Of a stretch of DNA of 11,665 nt, positions 1 to 4,957 are shown piece after piece. Position numbers and translations under genes: made by a program. The notes beneath the pieces were generated by a model that was not told where the DNA came from, did not search any database, and saw only the letters and a program-made list of their open reading frames with translations. The DNA comes from DATDAH01 sp036525535 (GTDB lineage Bacteria; Actinomycetota; Acidimicrobiia; Acidimicrobiales; DATDAH01). Positions within the stretch are counted from its first letter, which is position 1, and each line of letters opens with the position of its first letter. The DNA lies in contig DATDAH010000013.1 of the NCBI GenBank assembly GCA_036525535.1, forward strand, positions 1-11,665. The letters are read 5' to 3'.

Positions 1-275
1 CCGGCTTCGCCGTCGGCCGCTTGCTGCGCCACGCCGACCTGAAGGAGATCGGCCACGCGGCCAAGCCCGCCGGCGACAACGGGTCATCTGACGTTGCCGG
101 CCTGTCCAACGGGCATGGCTTCGCCGAACTGGCGTCCCCGTCGAGTCCCGAGCCGGGTGCAGCGCCGCAGCCGGTGCCGCCGACTCAGACGGCGCCGCCG
201 CCCCCGCCGGCGCCGCCGCTCCAGCCGCCTCCGCCGCCCCCGCCGGGGCCGCCGACGACGGGAGGGACGTTCTGA
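1..275 (+). CDS. C-terminal part of a membrane-anchored, proline-tailed hypothetical protein
   Basis: This gene is cut by the left edge; its frame is open from base 3 to the TGA at 273-275, leaving about 90 visible codons. The first visible residues, GFAVGRLLRHADLKEI, look like the end of a hydrophobic anchor followed by a basic stop-transfer segment. They resemble the C-terminus of the helical, single-anchor proteins that actinobacteria often encode beside holin-like and DUF3618 genes (inference from resemblance only). A Ser/Gly/Asn-rich linker follows, then a tail of about 25 residues that is almost entirely Pro and Ala and includes a run of seven prolines. That tail may be extended and could reach into the envelope or bind partners. 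The stop overlaps the next gene's start by one base (TGATG), so the two are probably cotranslated. A TTG at 21 could be read as a start, but the frame is open upstream of it, so the gene most likely begins outside the window. The function is unknown. Confidence 0.6.
   Translation, partial: GFAVGRLLRHADLKEIGHAAKPAGDNGSSDVAGLSNGHGFAELASPSSPEPGAAPQPVPPTQTAPPPPPAPPLQPPPPPPPGPPTTGGTF
261..265 (+). promoter_or_regulatory. Ribosome binding site for the holin-like gene
   Basis: GGAGG lies nine bases before the ATG at 275 and inside the coding end of the preceding gene. It supports the ATG at 275 over the later in-frame ATG at 290 and indicates coupled translation across the one-base TGATG overlap. 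Confidence 0.65.
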
Positions 276-697
276 TGGCGGACGTGCGGATGACCCCGCC
301 GTCGGACACCGAGCCGATCGACGCGGACAAGCCACTGGCGGAGCTCATCTCCCAGCTGACGTCAGACTTCAGCTCGCTGGTCACCACCCACATCGAGCTG
401 GCCAAGGTCGAGATCAAGGAAGAGGTGACCAAGGCCGGCAAGGGCGCCGGGCTGCTCGGCGGGGGCGCGTTCGCCGGCGTGATGGCGGTCCTTCTCCTGT
501 CGTTCGCCGCGGCGTGGGGCTTGGCCGAGGTGGTTCCCGAAGGCGTGGCCTTCCTCATCGTGGGTCTGGTCTGGGCTGCGGTCGCCGCGGCCCTGGCCGT
601 GACCGGCCGCCAGAGGCTGGCCGAGGCGCGCCTGCCCGAACAGACCGTCGAAGAAGTCAAGGAGGATGCCCAATGGGTACGGCAACAGACGAGTTGA
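275..697 (+). CDS. Phage-holin-3-like (PF07332-type) small membrane protein
   Basis: This 140-residue protein has the layout of the actinobacterial 'phage holin family' (PF07332/Phage_holin_3_6). A polar N-terminus (1-20) leads to an amphipathic helix at about 21-56 containing the characteristic LAELISQLTSDFSSL and HIELAKVEIKEEV stretches. Two transmembrane helices follow at roughly 58-83 and 90-110, then a charged C-terminal tail. Despite the family name, members in bacterial chromosomes are usually found outside prophages beside DUF3618 genes and are thought of as envelope proteins; no lysis gene, phage gene or endolysin is visible here. The start is fixed by GGAGG at 261-265. The 3' end overlaps the DUF3618 gene by 25 bases and carries that gene's ribosome binding site. 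Family assignment is fairly sure; the cellular role is not known. Confidence 0.85.
   Translation: MADVRMTPPSDTEPIDADKPLAELISQLTSDFSSLVTTHIELAKVEIKEEVTKAGKGAGLLGGGAFAGVMAVLLLSFAAAWGLAEVVPEGVAFLIVGLVWAAVAAALAVTGRQRLAEARLPEQTVEEVKEDAQWVRQQTS
659..665 (+). promoter_or_regulatory. Ribosome binding site deciding the DUF3618 start
   Basis: AAGGAGG ends seven bases before the ATG at 673 and lies within the coding end of the holin-like gene. Another ATG at 666 directly abuts this motif, so it is too close to be used, and it is in a different frame. This strong site fixes 673 as the start. Confidence 0.75.
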
Positions 698-1287
698 GCG
701 CCGCGGAGCTCCGTCAGCAGATCGACGAGCAGCGCGGCGAGATCAGCGAGGACCTCGTCGCCATCGGCGACCGGGTGAGTCCGAAGCGGATGACGGAGCG
801 CAAGACCGCCGCCGTCCGCGAGCGACTTGCCGGTGTGCGGGACTCGGTGATGGGGGCCAAGGACAGTGTCGTCGACAAGGCGTCCGACCGCGGAAGCGCG
901 CTGGGCGACAAGGCCTCGGAGGCCGCCGACCAGGTCCGGCAGGGCCCCGAGCTGGCGCGGCGCGGCACCCAGGGCAATCCCTTGGCAGCCGGTCTCATCG
1001 CCTTCGGTGGCGGCCTGCTCGCCGCCACCCTGCTGCCGTCGAGCTCCCGCGAGCAGCAGCTGGTCCACGACAACGTCCAACCTCAGCTCGAAGCGGCCGC
1101 CGGCCAGGTCGGTGTCGCCGCCCAGGAGACGGTCGAGGCCGTCAAGCCGGCCGTCGAGGAGGCGGTCGTCGAGGTGAAGGACGACGCCCAGCAGGCGGTG
1201 GCGGAGGTCAAGGACACCGCGTCCTCTGCGGCCGCCGATGTCGCCGAGGAGGCTCGCACCGGTGTCGACGAGGTCCGCCCCCGCTGA
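673..1287 (+). CDS. DUF3618 domain-containing membrane-associated protein
   Basis: The protein has 204 residues. Residues 9-51 match the DUF3618 pattern: a short charged helix beginning ELRQQIDEQRGEISEDL and ending in a basic stretch. A polar helical linker (about 55-90) contains two DKAS motifs. A Gly/Ala-rich hydrophobic segment follows at about 102-122 (NPLAAGLIAFGGGLLAATLL), probably a single membrane anchor. The tail (about 135-200) is a long Ala/Val/Glu/Lys amphipathic helix with near-repeats built on VEVKDDA and AEVKDTA, resembling LEA-like or apolipoprotein-like helices. The family has no known enzymatic activity, and no catalytic motif is visible. It is probably an inner-membrane protein with a long helical domain lying on or beside the membrane. 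It overlaps the holin-like gene upstream by 25 bases and the YihY gene downstream by about 26 bases, consistent with one operon. Confidence 0.85.
   Translation: MGTATDELSAAELRQQIDEQRGEISEDLVAIGDRVSPKRMTERKTAAVRERLAGVRDSVMGAKDSVVDKASDRGSALGDKASEAADQVRQGPELARRGTQGNPLAAGLIAFGGGLLAATLLPSSSREQQLVHDNVQPQLEAAAGQVGVAAQETVEAVKPAVEEAVVEVKDDAQQAVAEVKDTASSAAADVAEEARTGVDEVRPR
1246..1252 (+). promoter_or_regulatory. Ribosome binding site favouring a GTG start for yihY
   Basis: GAGGAGG lies inside the end of the DUF3618 gene, nine bases before the in-frame GTG at 1262. The alternative ATG at 1238 lies upstream of this motif and has no purine-rich sequence before it, so 1262 is the better-supported start. 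Confidence 0.55.
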
Positions 1288-2287
1288 CAGGTCCGCGGTC
1301 CTCGGCGTCGCGGGCGGCGCCGGGGACCGTGGTCGGGCCGCCGAGACCCCCCTTGACGTCCCCGCCAAGGGTTGGCGGGATGTCTGGGCGCGGGTCAGGG
1401 TCGAGTCCAAGGACGATCAGCTCGTCTTCCTCGCAGGCGGTGTCGCGTTCTTCGCTCTGATCGCCGTTGTCCCTGGGCTGGTGGCGTTGGTCTCGCTGTT
1501 CGGGCTGGTCGCCGACCCGGCTGAGGTTCAGCGGCAGGTGACCGACACCCTGTCGGCGGCCCCCGCCGAGGTCCGGGACCTCGTGACCGAGCAGCTGGAG
1601 AGCGTCGCCGCGGCTTCCACCACCGGGCTCGGGGTCGGCTTGGTCGCCGGAATCGCTTTGGCCCTGTGGTCGGCCTCGAGCGGGATGAAGAACCTGATCG
1701 CGGCGATCAACAGGGTGTATGACGAACGGGAGTCTCGTTCGTTCGTCCCGCGGCGGACGTTGGCCCTCTGCTTGACCATCGGCGCGGTCCTGTTCCTCGT
1801 CGTCGCGTTCCTGGTCGTGACGATCGTGCCTGCCGCGCTCGAGGACCGCGCGCTGGGTCCGGTCGCCCGGTGGACCGTCGTGATCCTCCGGTGGCCGGCC
1901 CTCGCCCTGTGCTGGATCGGTGGCTTGGCCGTCCTGTACCGGCTCGGACCGGATCGGCAGGACCCCAAGTGGCGCTGGGTGACGCCCGGGTCCATCGTGG
2001 CCACCGTCCTGTGGCTCGTCGCCTCGCTGGCCTTCTCGGCCTACACGGCTGGCTTCGCGTCGTATGACGAAACCTACGGGACCCTCGGTGCGGTGGTCAT
2101 CACCATGTTGTGGCTGCAGCTCACCGCATTGGCGATCCTGATCGGCGCCGAGATCAACGCCGAGCTCGAGCATCAGACGGCCAAGGACAGCACGACCGGA
2201 CCGGATCGGCCCCTCGGCCAGCGCGGTGCGGTGATGGCCGACACGGTCGGGGCCCCCGCCGAGGCAGTCCGGGCCGACCGCGGCTAG
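1262..2287 (+). CDS. YihY/virulence factor BrkB family membrane protein
   Basis: This 341-residue polytopic membrane protein carries the signatures of the YihY/BrkB family (once misnamed ribonuclease BN). Counting from the GTG, a hydrophilic N-terminus of about 50 residues precedes helix 1 with GGVAFFALIAVVPGLVAL (about 59-76). Further hydrophobic segments lie near 124-138, 173-193, 210-226 and 244-261, and the last at about 275-297. The diagnostic YRLGPDR-WRWVTPG loop (about 226-243) and the segment from SYDETYGTLG to IGAEINAELE (about 267-303) are intact. The polar, probably cytoplasmic tail is about 40 residues. Family members are putative transporters or envelope factors of uncertain substrate. 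GTG at 1262 is chosen for its upstream GAGGAGG; ATG at 1238 would add eight residues. The gene overlaps the DUF3618 gene, and its TAG stop is shared with the opposing kup gene. Confidence 0.88.
   Translation: MSTRSAPADRSAVLGVAGGAGDRGRAAETPLDVPAKGWRDVWARVRVESKDDQLVFLAGGVAFFALIAVVPGLVALVSLFGLVADPAEVQRQVTDTLSAAPAEVRDLVTEQLESVAAASTTGLGVGLVAGIALALWSASSGMKNLIAAINRVYDERESRSFVPRRTLALCLTIGAVLFLVVAFLVVTIVPAALEDRALGPVARWTVVILRWPALALCWIGGLAVLYRLGPDRQDPKWRWVTPGSIVATVLWLVASLAFSAYTAGFASYDETYGTLGAVVITMLWLQLTALAILIGAEINAELEHQTAKDSTTGPDRPLGQRGAVMADTVGAPAEAVRADRG
2284..2287. other. CTAG palindrome serving as stop codon on both strands
   Basis: The yihY TAG occupies 2285-2287 on the plus strand and the kup TAG occupies 2286-2284 on the minus strand. 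The two convergent genes therefore overlap by their stop codons with no intergenic sequence. Each transcript must run into the opposite gene before ending, and I found no convincing stem followed by a T-run on either side. Confidence 0.9.
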
Positions 2288-4197
2288 ATGTCGACCTGGC
2301 GGCCGAGCTCGATGGTGCGCTCCTGGGGCAGCGAGAAGAACGAGGCCGCACCGGTGGCGTTGCGGTGCATGATGGCGAAGAGCCGCTCCCGCCAGATGGC
2401 CATGCCGTCGCCGGGGCTGGGGCGGATGGACTCCTTGCCCAGGAAGTAGCTGGTGTGCAGGGGGTCGAAGCTGACCTTGGAGCTGAGCACGTGCCCCAGG
2501 GCGGCAGGGACATCGGGCTCCTCCATGAAGCCGAAGCGCAGCCGCACCGAGAAGAAGCCCTGGCCGTGGTCGATCAGCTCCTCCCGGTCGGCGGGGGTCA
2601 CCCGGGGCACGTCCATGGTCCGTACCGACAGGATCACCACGTTCGTGTGGAGCATCCGGTTGTGGAAGAGGTTGGCCAGCAGCGCCGGGGGGGTGGAGCC
2701 GGGCCGGCTGTACATGAAGACCGCCGTGCCAGGCACGCGGATGACCTTCTGCTTGCCCAAGCTCTTGATGAAGGTGGCCAAGGGCAGCTCGCCCTGGCGC
2801 AGGCGCTTGCCCACCAGCACCCGGCCCGTCCGCCAGGTGGTCATCAGGCCGAAGACGCCGGCGCCCACGACCAGCGGCAGCCAACCGCCGTCGGGGATCT
2901 TGACCAGGTTGGCCCCGAGGAAGGCCAGGTCGATGAAGAGGAACGGCGCGCAGATCGTCAGGGCCTTGCGCTTGCGCCAGCCCCACCGTTCGCGGGCGAC
3001 CACGTAGAAGAGGATCGTGGTGATGAACATGGTCAGGGTGACGGCCACCCCGTACGCCGCGGCCAGGTTGCTGGAGCTGCGGAACCCCAGGACGAGGGCG
3101 ATGCAGCTGACCATCAGGGCCCAGTTGATGGTGGGCAGGTAGATCTGGCCCTTCTGGTCCTCCGACGTGTGCTTGATCTGCATGCGGGGGACGTAGTCGA
3201 GCTGGATGGCCTGCATCGTCAGCGAGTACGCGCCGGAGATCAGGGCCTGGCTGGCGATGACCGTGGCCAGCGTGGCCAGGAAGGTCAACGGCAGGATGAA
3301 CCAGTCCGGCGCCATGTTGAAGAACGGGTTCTCGACGGCCTCGGGGTCCGAGAGGATCAGCGCCCCCTGCCCGTAGTAGGTGATGAGCAGGGCGGGCAGG
3401 ACCATGGTGAACCAGCCGATGCGGATGGGCCGCCGCCCGAAGTGGCCCATGTCGGCGTAGAGGGCCTCGCCGCCGGTGACGACCAGGAACACCGAGCCGA
3501 GGACCAGGTAGGCCTCCCATCCGCCGTTCACGAAGAACTCGATGGCGTAGTACGGGTTGACCGCCTTGAGGACCCGTGGACCGTCGATGATGTGGCCGGC
3601 GCCGAGCACTGCGAGCACCCCGAACCAGACCAGCATCACCGGCCCGAAGGCCTTGCCGACCGCCCCGGTGCCCTTGCTCTGGACCGAGAAGACCCCGATG
3701 AGGATGACCACGGAGATGGGGATCACGAGGTCGCCGATGCCGGGTTCGGCCACTTCGAGGCCCTCGACGGCGGACAGCACCGAGATGGCCGGGGTGATGA
3801 TCCCGTCGCCGTAGAGCAGGGCCGTGCCGAACAGGCCGATGAGGATCAGGGCCCACCGGCGCTGGGTGGGGTTGCCCTTCGGGGTGGCCAGCGAGGTCAG
3901 GGCCAGGATGCCACCCTCGCCTTCGTTGTCGGCCCGGAGGACGAACACCAGGTACTTGATGGTGATCACCATGATCAGCGACCAGGTGATGAGGGAGAGG
4001 AGGCCGAGGACGTTGGCTTCGGTGGCGGCGATGTCGTGGGCCTCGCCGAAGGATTCGCGCAGGGCGTAGAGGGGGCTGGTGCCGATGTCGCCGTAGACGA
4101 CGCCGAGGGCTCCAAGGGTCAGAAGCCCGACACTGCCCCGGACGCCATGGCCTCCGGCGGGCCCGTCGCTCTCCCGCACCTTGTGCTCGCCTGCCAT
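2284..4197 (-). CDS. kup: Kup-family potassium uptake permease
   Basis: This 637-residue protein of the Kup/HAK/KT family imports K+, probably with H+, across the cytoplasmic membrane. It has the usual length (about 620-640). About twelve hydrophobic segments span residues 22-460, followed by a cytoplasmic C-terminal domain of about 175 residues. Family landmarks are intact: YGDIGTSPLYAL at 35-46, GDGIITPAISVLSAVEGLEV at 130-149, GGEALYADMGHFGRRPI at 242-258, and QALISGAYSLTMQAIQL at 317-333. Acidic residues corresponding to those implicated in transport in E. coli Kup are present (D37, E145, E244). The ATG has no strong ribosome binding site; a GTG at codon 7 is a less likely alternative. 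It lies 72 bases after kdpE on the same strand, so it may be read from the kdp transcript, from its own promoter in the gap, or both. Classically Kup is a constitutive, moderate-affinity system complementing inducible Kdp. Confidence 0.96.
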   Translation of the reverse strand: MAGEHKVRESDGPAGGHGVRGSVGLLTLGALGVVYGDIGTSPLYALRESFGEAHDIAATEANVLGLLSLITWSLIMVITIKYLVFVLRADNEGEGGILALTSLATPKGNPTQRRWALILIGLFGTALLYGDGIITPAISVLSAVEGLEVAEPGIGDLVIPISVVILIGVFSVQSKGTGAVGKAFGPVMLVWFGVLAVLGAGHIIDGPRVLKAVNPYYAIEFFVNGGWEAYLVLGSVFLVVTGGEALYADMGHFGRRPIRIGWFTMVLPALLITYYGQGALILSDPEAVENPFFNMAPDWFILPLTFLATLATVIASQALISGAYSLTMQAIQLDYVPRMQIKHTSEDQKGQIYLPTINWALMVSCIALVLGFRSSSNLAAAYGVAVTLTMFITTILFYVVARERWGWRKRKALTICAPFLFIDLAFLGANLVKIPDGGWLPLVVGAGVFGLMTTWRTGRVLVGKRLRQGELPLATFIKSLGKQKVIRVPGTAVFMYSRPGSTPPALLANLFHNRMLHTNVVILSVRTMDVPRVTPADREELIDHGQGFFSVRLRFGFMEEPDVPAALGHVLSSKVSFDPLHTSYFLGKESIRPSPGDGMAIWRERLFAIMHRNATGAASFFSLPQERTIELGRQVDI

Positions 4198-4216
4198 TGG
4201 CGCCCGTTTCTACCGC

Positions 4217-4250
4217 CTCGCCGCCCGGCCCGTCGCATCGCCGGAGCGAG
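4217..4250 (-). other. GC-rich imperfect hairpin in the kdpE-kup gap
   Basis: On the minus strand CTCGCTCCGGC can pair with GCCGGGCGGCGAG across a 10-base loop, giving about 11 pairs (one G-T wobble) with two single-base bulges. It sits between the kdpE stop and the kup ATG. No T-run follows on either strand, so it is not a classical intrinsic terminator. It could be an attenuating or stabilising stem in the kup leader, or a chance product of high GC. Confidence 0.25.
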
Positions 4251-4256
4251 CACCGA

Positions 4257-4275
4257 TGTCAGGTTCGTGTCAGGT
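4257..4275. promoter_or_regulatory. Tandem TGTCAGGT direct repeat, candidate response-regulator site
   Basis: Two perfect copies of TGTCAGGT (4257-4264 and 4268-4275) are separated by three bases, giving an 11-bp period (one helical turn). The second copy overlaps the kdpE stop codon. OmpR/PhoB-family regulators, to which KdpE belongs, bind such tandem repeats on one helix face. On the minus strand the copies read ACCTGACA, and the CTGACA inside each also resembles a -35 hexamer. The position, 60-78 bases upstream of the kup ATG, suits control of kup. Function is inferred from geometry only. Confidence 0.35.
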
Positions 4276-4956
4276 CGGCTCCCCCTCGAAGCGGTAGCCC
4301 ATCCCGGGCTCGGTGAGGAGGTACCGGGGGTGGGACGGCTCGGGCTCCAGCTTGGCCCGGAGGTGGGCGACGTGGACCCGCAGGTAGTTGGTCTCGTCGA
4401 CGTACTCGGGGCCCCAGACCTCCTGGAGGAGGTGGCGTTGGGTGACGAGTCGGCCCGGGTTGCGGACCAGGATCTCGAGCAGGCTCCACTCGATGGGGGT
4501 GAGGTGGACCGGCTCGTCGTCGGCGTCGACCACGTGCTTGGCCGCCAGGTCGATGCGGAAGGCCTCGGTCTCGACCCGGGGCTGTTCCTCGGCCGGGGCC
4601 GCGCGGCGCAGGGCGGCCCGCAGGCGGGCCATCAGCTCGTCCATCCCGAAGGGCTTGGCCACGTAATCGTCGGCCCCCGCATCCAGGGCGGCGACCTTCT
4701 CGCCCTCGTCGGCCCGGGCCGAGAGGATGATGATCGGCACCCGGGTCCACCCTCGCAGGCCTCGGACCACCTCCTGGCCGTCCATCCCGGGCAGGCCCAG
4801 GTCGAGGATCACGGCGTCGGGATGACGGCGGGCGGCCAGGTCCAGGCCCTGCTCGCCGGTGGCGGCCAGGTCCACCTCGTAGCCCCGGGCCTTCAGGTTG
4901 GCGGACAGGGCCCGGACGATGGCCTCCTCGTCGTCGACCACCAAGACCCGGGCCAC
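4270..4956 (-). CDS. kdpE: KdpE, OmpR-family response regulator of K+ transport
   Basis: KdpE is the cytoplasmic transcription factor phosphorylated by KdpD to activate kdp transcription. The 228-residue protein has the usual OmpR-family length. The receiver domain (about 1-118) contains acidic residues D8 and D9, the phospho-acceptor D52 in VILDLGLPGMDG, S79 and K101 in the AKPFG motif. A winged-helix DNA-binding domain spans about 131-224 and includes LTPIEWSLLEILVRNPGRLVT, then LRVHVAHLRAKLE as recognition-helix region and a C-terminal GMGYRF wing. It starts with GTG one base after the kdpD stop (TGACGTG), which implies translational coupling and balanced sensor/regulator amounts. Nothing is missing. 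The partner KdpD immediately upstream and the kdpABC genes before it make the assignment secure. Confidence 0.95.
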   Translation of the reverse strand: MARVLVVDDEEAIVRALSANLKARGYEVDLAATGEQGLDLAARRHPDAVILDLGLPGMDGQEVVRGLRGWTRVPIIILSARADEGEKVAALDAGADDYVAKPFGMDELMARLRAALRRAAPAEEQPRVETEAFRIDLAAKHVVDADDEPVHLTPIEWSLLEILVRNPGRLVTQRHLLQEVWGPEYVDETNYLRVHVAHLRAKLEPEPSHPRYLLTEPGMGYRFEGEPT

Positions 4957-4957
4957 G

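Noticed and set aside
275..697. Prophage remnant, because of the holin-like gene
   Set aside because: No other phage gene, integrase, attachment site or endolysin is present. This family is common as a chromosomal envelope gene beside DUF3618 in actinobacteria.
1238..1240. ATG as the yihY start
   Set aside because: No ribosome binding site precedes it, while GAGGAGG lies nine bases before the in-frame GTG at 1262. It remains possible and would add eight residues.
2255..2320. Bidirectional terminator at the yihY-kup junction
   Set aside because: Several short palindromic hexamers occur (CCGCGG, GTCGAC, GAGCTC), but the only arms I found are five bases with a long loop, and there is no T-run on either strand.
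1208..3856. An 882-codon minus-strand open frame across yihY and kup
   Set aside because: The translation is Arg/Gly/Pro/His-rich and lacks domains. It is a high-GC shadow of kup in another frame and of yihY on the other strand.
4198..4269. ydaO-type c-di-AMP riboswitch upstream of kup
   Set aside because: The gap is only 72 bases, too short for that riboswitch, and no matching conserved blocks are visible.
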